In this document: positions 35,001-47,000 of the stretch, piece by piece
How the letters are laid out: every line of letters begins with the position of its first letter
Numbering within the stretch: the first letter of the stretch is position 1
From: Ixodes scapularis
Taxonomy: Eukaryota > Arthropoda > Arachnida > Ixodida > Ixodidae
Reading direction: 5' to 3'
Assembly: GCF_016920785.2 (NCBI RefSeq)
Contig: NW_024609846.1
Span: 80,113,816-80,177,815 of the forward strand
DNA length: 64,000 bases
Made by a program: the position numbers and the translations under genes
Notes under the pieces: model-generated
Database searches by the model: none
What the model was told of the DNA's origin: nothing
What the model saw: only the letters and a program-made list of their open reading frames with translations

Positions 35001-38000
35001 ACCATTTCGTCTTACACCTGCGTGACAGGGGTGCATGAGGGCTTTGCTGTCTAGCTTCGACATTTGCCACTTATTCGCGGTCCACCGAGTTTGCTGATCC
35101 ACCATCACCTTCGTCGTGATACCACATAACGAGAATATGGTACAGGGAGAGCGCATCGCTTCCATAGCCTTAAAAAAGTTGGGATTGTTGCCCATACAGA
35201 AGCGTTACAATTGCATTGCCTGCTATTTAAGAGGGACAGTTCACACGTACATAGAAGCACTAAATCAACCCTATTCCTGCTGCAGCTTAAAAAATATGGG
35301 ACAAGCTCTCTTGTGAAGCCTTTCACCATCTCCACTTAGCAGAGCGAACGTCGGAGAGGAGGTGAGTCCTTCCTCGCCTTGTCTTGCCTCGCCTCCTCTC
35401 CTGCTAAGTGCAAGGGGTGAAGGGCTTCATGGGAGAACTTTTTCCTGCTCTCTTTTAAGGGGGGACATGGGCCTAAATTTTAAATTTTTTTAAAAAAATT
35501 CATTTTTTAATTTTGAGGTTTTCAGTTTTAGAAACTAATTATGCACCCTTACACCAAATTTGATAACCGTACGCCAAATAGTTATGTTGATATAAAATAT
35601 ATTCAACAGATTGTGAGGCAGTAACGAAGTAAAGGAGTTCAATGTTTGAATGCATTTTTCTCAGTTCCACTTTTTGCTGCAAATTTCATACGAAGGAATC
35701 TTTTGTTCGAAGGTGAAAGTATTCTGATACCACAATCAAGATGTTTCTGAACTCAAATTTACTCAGGAATCGGGCTATCTACTTTATTTTGTTTTAAGGT
35801 TGAAGTCCTGAGTGATAAAAAACTAAGTTTTTAAAAATTGACAGAGGACAGATATGCATCTCATAGTTTGAGGTAATAACTCTTCCCGAAATATTTATAT
35901 TTAAGTTATTAAAACTAGATAGCCCGAGGTCCCATATCCCCCACTTTATATTCAAGCAGTCAAAATGATGCTTAATAGCTTGATTTGCATATCATAGATT
36001 TCTTAATGAAAAGTGACACATCATCTTATGCAGGTATGTAAATTCGTCCTAGAGAGCTGAAAGTTTGCACAGTACACCTACATCTGAAGCTAAATCTCCC
36101 CTGCAAATTTCATTCCGATCACTTGAGTAGTTCAAAAGTTTGACCTCTAGCCAGTGTCCCCCCTTAACCTGCAACAGGGATGGAAACAGTACTACTGCAA
36201 TGCTAACTTGAATTTAACTTAATGCTGATGCTGTGCTGGTCAAAGGTCAAAGCTATTTCCAGCGCTGAATTGGTAAGTAGTGCTGGGGTAGTGACGTAGC
36301 GTTACGTGTGAACAAGCCTTCAATCTGTGTCCTGAATGATGTTTAGCTTCTCTGTTTGACCCGATTTCCACGGTCACCGTCTGAGCTTTCACATCTGTGT
36401 TGCTGCTAAATGCAGGTTAGGGAGAAGACCGGTGCCCGCATCATCTTTCCGTCGGACCGTGACGAGAGCCAGGACACGATCGTCCTTATGGGCAAGAAGG
36501 AGTCCGTCCTCGAGGCCAAGAAGCTGCTGGAGGAGATGATTGAGAACTTGGTTCGTCCACTTTTTCTTCAGGTTTTGTTGTGACTTTTCGTTGTGCAACA
36601 ATGTTTTGTTGCATGCCAAGGTTCTGTTGCGCTACATTTTGCCGTGTGCCGAGGTTTTGTTGTGCCGAGGGAGCATGCCTTACAAGGCAATTCTTTTTGC
36701 CACGAGACGAGTGTTTGCAGATCGGAGAGCCTCTTTCGCTTGACGAAGGTTGTAATGAAAGATGGGACGCCGTCTCTGTCCTCGCAGGAGAAGGTGGTTG
36801 AAGAGGAAATGCACATCGACCCCCGCCATCACCGGCACTTTGTGGCCCGCCGGGGGGAGGAGCTGCGGCAGATAGCGGAGGAGTTTGGTGGCGTGCAAGT
36901 GAGCTTCCCCCGCAGCGGGGAGCACAGCGATCTGGTGCAGCTCAAGGGGGCCCGGGAGTGCGTCGACGGTGCGCGCAAGCGCATTCTCGAGATCGTCCAG
37001 GACCTGGTGAGTGGGGCACGGAGTTGACGGGCCGACGGGCAAAAACCCACGCGATCGCAGATAGAGAGCACTAGCACCCGCACCCAACGGCCAGGCTATC
37101 GCTCTCCCTACTCGCCTTCGCTCATTGTGCAACCGCGTTGTCTGCCGCGCACTACTCCATCACACTAGAGCCGCAGTCTCAATGCCGCTACGTCATACAA
37201 AGGGAAGTCTACAGACCATGGATGTAGGAAGCTTTTTGGAGGTGACATGATTCCACCAGAGATAAAGCCATAACTGTGGAGGGACGTGCCCCCAACGATG
37301 ACCAAACCCCGGCTGTCTTGGTCACCCTGGGGGCATCCGAGGGTGACCAAGACAGCTGTGGAGTAGCTGACCCGCACCCCGAGTCACGGACTTGGGGTGT
37401 AAATCAGCTACCCCTGAAATACATTCCTGGCTAAGCCACTGGCTGACGCAGCCCTCGTGTCCAATGCATGCTCAGTGCCTGTGCCCAAGCAATGGCAGAC
37501 TTTGGCAATTGCCTGAGCAGCTGCTATGTGGCTCGCACTTTTGAAAAGGGTCTATTGTAGGAGTCTGGTACGTTCAGACATTTAACATGCACTAGCTGGT
37601 ATCTGCATGAGGTCAGACGTCTCTTGTTGATTCACTCTCGTTTGACCCCTGGAAGAGGGCCAAAGGGTGCAAGCCGTGTGGCCAACTCTCGTAGCTCGGT
37701 TGTCCTCAGTAACTGACCATGGTGCCCTCTGTTGCATACCTGCAGGAGTCCCAGGTGACGCTGGAGGTAGTGATTCCCCAGCAGCACCACCGCGCCCTAA
37801 TGGGCACCAAGGGCCACAAGGTGCAGCGCATCAACCAGGATTTCAATGTCCACGTCAAGTTCCCCGAGCGGGAGTCCCGCGACAGGGGTGCGTTTTCCCG
37901 GCAGTGATTTTGTTATCTTTTTTCTTCCTGCGATGCGTGGGGTTCCTTGGTGGTGGTCCCGTTTCGATGGGCGCCCTGTGGCTGGGTGTAGAAAGATAAA

Positions 38001-41000
38001 ATTGCAGGAAAAAACGGCCTTTCTTCGGTTGCTTCAGTTGGACTCTGCGGGAGGCATCTCATGCAATCAGGTTGCCATCCGGGCCCGCACGCTTGGAGAA
38101 GCGAAAGACGAGCAGACTTGTGAAAAGTGTCTGACCTTGGAAAGTTGTCGGATGTTTTCCGACCTTCCCGAATTCATAAATCTTTGGTGCGTGCTATTCG
38201 GATGTAGGCAACGGTTTATTTTTGTGGGTGGTTTATCTCATTAAACTTGAGGAAGACAACGAGAAGGGACGGACAAACACACACTTGTGTTTGTCCGTCC
38301 CTTCTCGTTTTCTTCCTCAAGTTTAATTATCCGTACCAACCCGCTCGTTCTGTACTGGTTTATCTTATTTTGTTGTTCCGGTAGACACGAGACCTCTCTA
38401 GCTTTTGCGTTGTTCAGGCAAACCGTTTGACCATTAGGAGCGGCACACGCCTGGCATCGCTCCAACGGCCGACGTTTCTACACGAGGCTCCGTCACGATG
38501 GAGCGCGGTAGCGCTCCCTGTCATTGACAAATGGCTGTCCCTTGCGACTGCAGAGCCCCTGGAGAACGGTGAGGCAGCGGTGAACGGGGAGGTGGCCGAA
38601 GTGGCTCCTGAGGAGGGCAAGGTCCGCAAGGAGGACTTGATCCTGATCAAGGGCAAGCAGGAGGACTGCGAGCACGCCAGGGAAGCCCTCCTGGCCCTGG
38701 TGCCCGTCTCCCAGGAGGTGAGCTCGGCCCCTCGTTTACTTTGGGATCGCCTATTGTCGGAGACGTACGCAAGTGCAGGTGTTGCCACGGCGAGCTTCTC
38801 GGAGTAAACTGGTTTCACACTAGGCGTTTCACGTGTGCGCGTTGCCGCCGTAACTGTGGCTCACGAAAGTTGGGTGAACGTGCACGAGACAGTTTGTGCC
38901 ATCTCGTGCTCTGCTTGCGCAGACCCGCAGCGGGTTTGTTGCACGTGCAGAAAGACTACAGTCCCCAGTACACATGGTGGTGGCAGCGACCCAACGGAAC
39001 TAGATGGTGAGATCTGTCAGTTGGCTCGAAGCTTGTTACGGTGCTCTTAGTATGGTCTCGTTTTCTCTACACCAGGGGTTGGCTACCTTTAAAGAAGTCA
39101 TGAAACAATTTTTCTGCTTTCATTAGATACTACTTAGGCTCCCTAAAGCTAATAACTGTTTAAACTTTCCTTGGTTTTTTTTTCTTTCTAGGCAATGGCA
39201 GTCGCCATTGCCTAGAAACCAATATGAGCATCGTTCGTCCCCTCAACTTGGAGCCAGAACAAGCGACCATGTGGTCCAGTGCCTATCCTATGCCGCCAAC
39301 GTTAATCATACCCATCTGCTGAGGTTGGCATAGTAGAAAATGCGTGCTGAACCCTAGGCATTGTTAGAGTTTGCTATTCTCATCACCGCAGTCGTTGGAT
39401 ACGAGCCACTACCCGAGTTCGCCGAGGCATCGATTGTTACGTGCCGAAGTTGAGTGCTCACGCAGTTCTCGTGTCCAGTCTGTGAGCCACGCTCGACTGT
39501 TGTCAGACGGGTGGTTTCGATCCCACAATTATGTCATCAAGCTTTGCGAAGGCAAGATTGAAAGAAATAGTCCCCTTTTATTCTAACCCGATATTGTTTC
39601 ATGACCCCTTTAATGTCTGCAGGCCATTTGCTAAGCTTAAGGGCTGACGTAAGAATGGGTCAAAAGCTCCTTTTTGTTAAGGGTTGAGTGCAGGCAGTAG
39701 CCTGAGCTCGAGGTTAGTTACCTTTTTTGTGATCAGGAACCTGCCAACATCCACCATGGAACGTATTTCCCTTTAAAAAATAAAGTTGAAAAAGAAAGTA
39801 TGCACTTTGAATCTCTTAGTGAATGCGTCACTCGCGTGAAAGTTTCCCAAATCTGGTGCGCAACATTAAACCGTGACTGACCAGTTTTGGCTGTCGAAGA
39901 ATTTTCGTAGTCAGAGTCTATGCCAGTGCCAACAACAAGCATGCAGCTTTCCCATTGGCCTTATAAATTGGAGAACCTTACGGGCACCGTTCTATGTGCC
40001 TCGCCAACTTCGTTCATTTGTCGGACATCTGTTTTTGTTTGCTTCAATGCCCCGCATGGGAATGCCGCTGCCCAGGTGGAGGTTCCCTTCAAGCTGCACC
40101 GCTTCATCATTGGCCAGAAGGGCGCCGGGGTCCGTCGGCTGATGGAGGACCACGACGTGAACATCAGCGTGCCGCCCCAGGCGGACGAGAGCGACGTGCT
40201 GGTGGTGTCCGGGACGCCGGCCAACGTGGCCTCGGCCAAGGAGGCCCTGCTCCAGAGGGTGGAGCAGATCCTCGAGGAGGAGGAGGACAGGGTGAGTGCA
40301 GGGAGCTCCCAGCATCTCTCTGCTCCGAGGGGTCGTCTCGGAGGCTCAAGACGTAAATGACGCTCGGAGGAAGAAGTGCTTGGGATGGAACAGCTTTCAG
40401 AGCTGTCTTTCGACACAAACCAACTTGCCCCCCTTTGCCGCTCTGGTGAAGCTTTCAGAGCTGAAAATACTCTAGGCACACCCCGCCCTGTACTTCGTTT
40501 ACATTAAGGGGGGGCAAAGCTGAACTTGCAAGAGCAAGGTCGCGCATGTTCGCTCGTGCAATAAAAGTGTCGTGCGAGGCGGCATGTTTCTGCTTGCAGC
40601 GTCGGCTTCGCTCCCACTTATGGTGAAACAGAGTGCATGAGAATGTGACACTCGAAGCAGTTGGCTTGTGGGGTAGGTGAAAACCTTGAGTACACGGCAT
40701 TTTATGCGAGCTGCACTTGTACTCGACACCAGCTTTTGTGCGTGACGACATCAAGTAGCTATTGAAGCTACTTGCACGAATGAGTGGCCTCGTTTGCCGT
40801 GCGCGAACGGGACTCGACACGTGCTTGCGCGGCAGTGTGAGGTTAGGCCACTGTGGAAACTGTGCTAATCTTAGCATAGTTGCCCGGAAACGATGACGAT
40901 GAGTATTGGAACCATACGTCAAGACGGGGGTTTCATAGTGTGGCTCCTAGCAGAAACATTTCGCATAGCAATTGCTTGTAGCAGCCGACCTTAGTTGTTG

Positions 41001-44000
41001 ATTAGCGTCAGCTTGCCCAAGTGCAGTGCTGTACAAAACGTTCGAGGTCACAATCGGAACCAACTTTTTTTTATGCGAGAGCCGGAAATAAGGATGCATC
41101 CCCTCCATGGGCCGGTGAAAACAGCCGCAATGTCTCAATCCCAGTATGCCTACTCGGTCCGCGTTGGCGAGCAAAAGACTATCTGATACAGTTGTACCTC
41201 GATTATGCGTCCCCGGTTTATGCGACATCCTGCATTTTACGACGGATTTGCCCGGTCCCGACGAACTCCCCAAAGAAATAATGTATTAAAAGTTTGGTTT
41301 ACACGACGCGGGATTCTACATGTCCCACGTCGTATGACGTTCCGGCGGGAAATACGCTGGATCCTGTTGTTGCGATTGTGCACACCGGCGAACGATGTCC
41401 CGGACACGGATACTATTGATGATAGGAGAGCAGATTATTAGCTTAGACATGATTTAAAACCTCCGCTTGTCTTTTTCCTGATGGCCGATTACTGTATCCG
41501 TGGTTAATTGTTTTTTCGGATGATACGACTCACAAATTACACGGTGATTTCGCGCTGTCCCGCAAAAGTCGTGTAATCGAGGTTCCACTGTAATTAGAGG
41601 AGCGAAAAATACTTCTCTCAAAGATTTTATTGTTTAGTGGCACTGATGAATGTCGTCTTGTAGTGATTTCCAAACCGTCAAACACACAAACACTTTGTTG
41701 CGGCACGTTCTAGAGCAGATGGACGAAAAACACGGCAGTGCATTGCAGTCGTTGCTGCTTACAGTTACGAGGGACTCGGTTGAATTGGAGCTTCGAGCAA
41801 CTCCTGCGGGTTGAACGACGTGAGAACAGATACAGAGCAACGTCGGACATAGATCAGTTTTTGAATGTGGAATAGTGCAACCAACCTCTGCTGTGCTGTC
41901 CTCGCACGATGCAGCAGAGGCTGGTTGCACTATTTCTCCCCAGGGCGCGGTGCCGTCGGTTCCGAGATGCGCTCCAATAGCGAACCGAAACTTGAAAACC
42001 CATTGAATTTGTGCAGTTTTTCAGAAAGCCATAAAAATGCTTCGCGTGCATTCTATTGTTCTGAAATTTGTTGATTTAGTTTTTATAGATGATGCTGTGC
42101 AATTTCTAATTGAAACCATGCCCTTAAACACAATATTAAAAAAGTTAATTACGCAAAAATAATTAACAACCTTATTATCCCGGACTTTAATAATTTTCCT
42201 AAATAGGCCCCTGGCCCAGGACCAAAATGACACAAAGCTTTTTTTGTTGCGACGCATAGTTTTCGCAATATTGAATTTGTCCACCTTTCGTAAAACACCC
42301 TGTGTATAGGTATATATATATACCGTAATATCCCGAGTCATCGCCCACCCCCTACCACCTGAAATTCATTAAAAAAGTGGGGTGGGCCATGTCTCGGTGG
42401 GTGAGCACAAACACTTGAAAAAAAGCGGAAAAAACCGCATATTTTTCTCTGCGTATCTAGCGCTGATGCACAAGAGATACATCAAACTCAAAACTCGATT
42501 TAGTTTCATTGTTTTACAGAAAAAAATGCTCACGAAAGAATATTTTACTATAGCGAAGTCCGTTGCTTGCATACGCGCTAGAAACACCGCCGATCTGCAT
42601 ATAGCGCGAACGTTTGTTCCGTGAAAGAATGTCACCACTATGTTCTCCTAGTTAGTAAAAAAAAAAAAAAAGAAAGAAAAGTCTACAAGAAAATAGAAAA
42701 TCCGACCAGGCGCAACGAGCGAGCGGACCAAAGAAGCGACCAAGAGCAATGCTGGGAAAGCGGGAAAGCCGGGGGTCGCGTTGGCAAATACTTTGGCGTC
42801 GGGCCAAGTCGGGCGCCTTGTCAATTGCAAGCTCTTGCGCAACTTTCTTGTTTGGTGTGTACATACGTGCGTCCGTGCACGGCGGGCTATCAACGCACGG
42901 TTGGGACGCTCTGCAAACGTCTGTGTAGGGCGTTCCAGCAAAGCTTTATTTACGCGTTGGCTTTGCCTAAAATATTGCACAACCGCGGTCGCGACGGGCG
43001 GGAAGAAGGCGCAGGTTCGCGGTGACCTTACTTCGGCGGAGACAGACTTTGACCTAACACTCCGGGGTTACATTAACAAACTCTTATTTTGTTATCTCCA
43101 TCGTTTTCTTTTCGCACGGATACACGACCACTTTGGGGTCGCTCACGGAGGTAAACAAAAAGAAGTGTCTTTCCCTCCTTTGTTTTACTTTGTCACGGAT
43201 GTCCTCGAACTGTAAGGTCCGCGGCCGCGTCATTCGGGTAGGATGAGTGTTCGCGGATCGCAGAGTCCGCGCTGGGGTATTTGAAGGGGTAGGCGATGAC
43301 TCGGTGTTTTTTCGGAAATCTATATTGGCCCCAAAAAACGGGGTGGGCGATGGCTCGGGGATGGGCGATGACTCGGGATATTACGGTATAGTTTTTTTTA
43401 TTATCATTGCGTTTGTGATTGTGCTAACACCTTAAAACACCTCCCGAAAATATTTTCTGGCTACGCCACTGGTAGCAGGCATTCCTTGACAGGTAGACTG
43501 GCAAGAACTTAAAGGCAAATTGTACTAAGAAAGAGCAGCAAAGCAGGATTATGATCTGAAGTGGAAGATACTGTGAAAGGGTGTTACTGAAGATGGCACA
43601 ACATCACGTCACCGGGCAGTGGACCAATCGGAAACCCTGTTTTGGGTCTCAACCAATAAGATTGCTCATACCAAGTTTCAGGATTTTTTTCTGTTTGGAT
43701 GTTAAGGGTTCTCCTGGCCATTGGTACATTTAAACTTTGAAAGCTTCTACGGGCTATATTAGTGCCACTAAATAAGCTACGCTTCAGAGTAACGACACTT
43801 GGCCATTATGTGGCTTAAAATCATGGTTGCCAGTTATCTGAAGCTTTATCTGAAATCACAGGAAATGCTTTTCCGCCCTCCAGAAATGTTTAAACCGTTC
43901 GCGACAGAGCAAAGCAATATTACATTACCTTCCTAACACCGAATCTAATGCTGAGGAAGTAGCACTTTTGAATCATGACGATCGGCCGTTGCGTCTGTTC

Positions 44001-47000
44001 TGCATACGAGCCAAAATGGCGGCGCCCACAACAATGTCGGGGAACGGAGTGCCGATACTCTAAGCGCAGCTTATTTAGTGGCTCTAGGCTATATCTAGAG
44101 TAAATGCGCTTCCAATGAGGGTGAGATGTTCTGGCTATGTTAAACGAGTATAAAGCAGTGCTAAATAAGGAACGCAAACAAATTTGCTTCCTGCTGACTC
44201 GGAGGCTGCTGACATGTCGAAAATAATTTATTGTGAGATAAATGCTGCATGTTTATAAATGAAATTTTCTGAAATTATTCTTCGGAAGTTAATAAACATA
44301 TTATTTTTGAAAAATATATTTTTCCTGGAAATTCTGAATTCTGAGGCCATGTCCCCCCTTAAAAAAAACGAAACTAGGATTGAAGGAACATTACAGTGTT
44401 GCACAGCCCAGTTTCTCGTTTCCCTCTTTCCAGCCTTCGTTTTTTTTCTTGAAACATGTCATCACTGAACCAGTTGTCTCGCATACTCCCATTTCTCTTA
44501 TTGGCAAATTTATTTCTTCTAAATGTACAATTGAGAATCTCGTGGAACATTGGCAACTAATGAATGTAGGTATTAGACGATGGTGTTCATATTTGTTTTT
44601 TTTTGTGCAAAAGGGGCAGTCGAAGAGTAGTGTCCGGTCTGTGTTTTTCGTTGAAACTCCAGACCCCGTTTTCTCCCCGACGTTCCCCCTCGGTCTTGCT
44701 AACGGCGACTCTTCGTGGCCCCCCTGTAGAAGCTGCGCAGCTTCCACCTGGAGGTGGAAGTGGACAACAAGTACCACCCCAAGATCATCGGTTGGCGGGG
44801 CACCATGGTGAGCAAGATCCGCAAGGACCACGGCGTCCAGGTGCAGTTCCCGGACAAGGGGGCCCCCGAGGAGAACATCATCACCGTGGTGGGCTACGAG
44901 AAGAACGCCATCACGGCCCGTGACGAGATCTTGCGCATTGTCAAAGAGTGGGTGCGTGCAAGCTTTTGGTCCCATGTCGGCCGAACTCTTTGCGAAAGAT
45001 TTCGTTGGGATGCAACTTGCTTTTAAAAAGTTTTAAAAGAAAGGTGGGAAAACTCTGGACTACATAGCCTCTTCTCTACATGCGAGCATACCGTTCACAA
45101 ACACGCTGCGCAACCGTTGGTGCTTGGCGCGAGTAGTAACCGATTTGTAGAACAGTAAAGTCACCGCTCGGCGCTCGAACCACTGGTCAGCGAACGATTT
45201 GCTTGTCTTTATTGATGCGTCAGGGGTCTGGGCCTTGCCTTATCTTCACTGTATCTCTGCCATTACCTTATCGGACATCGCCATATCGAAGTTGTGTTGT
45301 ACTTAATGTCACTCGGAATCGAGGGGGTTGAAAGTGAATTCGAGTACACCGAATATGGTTGCATGGCAGCCCTCGTTGTTTCCCGTCGTTGCGGTGGAAA
45401 GCGTCGGTTGACGGTGGTGGACCCTTGCCTTTTACCTCCAGTTTGTCTGTAATCTTTCTGCTTAGGAGGGACGATTGTGTATAGCCCACATTTTCCTGCG
45501 ACAGCTTCAGTCTTGACACTAATTGAAGGGCTTTATTTCGTGCAATCGTGGCTACACGACGGCAATTGCCCCGTACTGGCTGAATCACACGGAGACGGAC
45601 GCCAGTCGTATACAAAAGTGAGCGCAGGTCGTTTCTGCTGGGACAGAGCTGCCGCATTTTCTTGCACATTTGTCGTTGCTTACGACGAGTCGATGTCCGG
45701 CTCTGGTAATGAAGAAGGCGTGACAGGAAAGTCAGCATAAAGGTGGACGTCGGAATGCGGCATGTGCCCAGACATCTTTGCGTGACCGCTGTCTCTGGCT
45801 CCTTGATGAGTGAGGTTGTGCGTTGTGGACATGCAGGAGGACATGGTGACCCGGGAGGTGGAGATCGACCACCGGATCCACTCGCGGCTGATCGGGGCCC
45901 GGGGCCGCAACATCCGGCGCCTGATGGAGCAACACAAGGTGGAGATCAAGTTCCCCCGGCCCGAGGACGCCAACAAGGACTTGGTCCAGGTGACCGGGGC
46001 CGAGGAGGACGTCGAGGAGGCCGTCGAATACCTCAAGCAGTTCGAGGACGAGCACGTGAGTTTCGAGCCTTTAGATGGGTTATGGAGGTGCCCTGCCGTT
46101 GCAAAGCAAGGAGGCTTAGCACACCTTTGTAAATTTACAAGGACTCTACTCTTTCGATTGATCCGAAGATTTGAGTTTGAGTGTGACCGAGGAGATTGCG
46201 GTCTCTTGCGATCGTTTATGAGAGGACGCACCACAGGTCAGTAATAGCAGTCAGGTGTTTCCACGTCATTTCCATAATGATGGTCCGGGTAATATTTTTT
46301 ATGCTCTCCGCATCTTGGAAAGTCGCAACGAACAAAGCCATCCAGAACTCTTTCCGAAAAGCTGAGTTTGAGACACCTGCAACATCAACAGCCAGTGCTC
46401 TCGGGGAAGCAAGCGGAAGTGCTCCCACAGTTTCGTCCATTCCGAGTGAAGATGGGACAAAACCAAGATACCCTTCTGAGGGCATGGTGGTGTTGTCCTC
46501 AGTGATCTGGAGGACTACCTCTACGGTGACTCTTGGGTCGTTGCGACGGAAGAGGTTCCATCGTGCAGGATGTAGTTGGGAACGCGACGGAAAATGACAA
46601 CGATTCTGAGGCCAACGCCGAAGAAATTTGCGAGATCCCGTACACTCGAGGAGTGCTCGACGCATTTGATGTACTGAGGCAGTACAAGGGACGGCATGAG
46701 CAGCAAGAAGCTCTGCAAGCGCTCTGGGCTCTTGAATGCCGTATGAACTGCTGCTACTGTCGAACAAGGCGCGAGCAAAAGTCACGGACTACTTTACCCG
46801 CAAATAAATGTAATTTTTGGTGAGTTCTCACACCTGTAAAACACTTTGGAAAATTTTTTAAATTCTAAAGCCGTATTTTGATTTAACGAAATTTTAATGT
46901 AACGAAGTAAATTGTGAATTTTACCAACTTCGTTACATCAAGGTTTGATTGTGTATGAACACTGTAGCTAATTTTCTTCCAAAGACGTAAAATCTCGAAG

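Larger units (their letters stand above)
38718..40075 (+). other. HDLBP: Vigilin intron 13
   Basis: A 1.36-kb intron containing the TTAA element at 39093-39609, preceded at 39073 by an hAT-like CAGGGGTTGG. The acceptor is GCTGCCCAG. Confidence 0.75.
40292..44729 (+). other. HDLBP: Vigilin intron 14 (largest internal repeats)
   Basis: A 4.4-kb intron holding a pogo-type MITE (41189-41590), a hairpin (41871-41934), the unrecognised CCGTAATATC element (42321-43386) and a GGGGGGACA-family element (43706-44358). The acceptor is CCCCCTGTAG, the only TAG acceptor in the gene. Confidence 0.8.

Noticed and set aside
34363..35070. 235-codon frame on the minus strand
   Set aside because: It is antisense to vigilin exon 9 and its flanks. 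The plus strand has strong KH homology and correct splice phases.
44391..44975. 194-codon minus-strand frame
   Set aside because: It is antisense to vigilin exon 15, which has clear KH14 homology.
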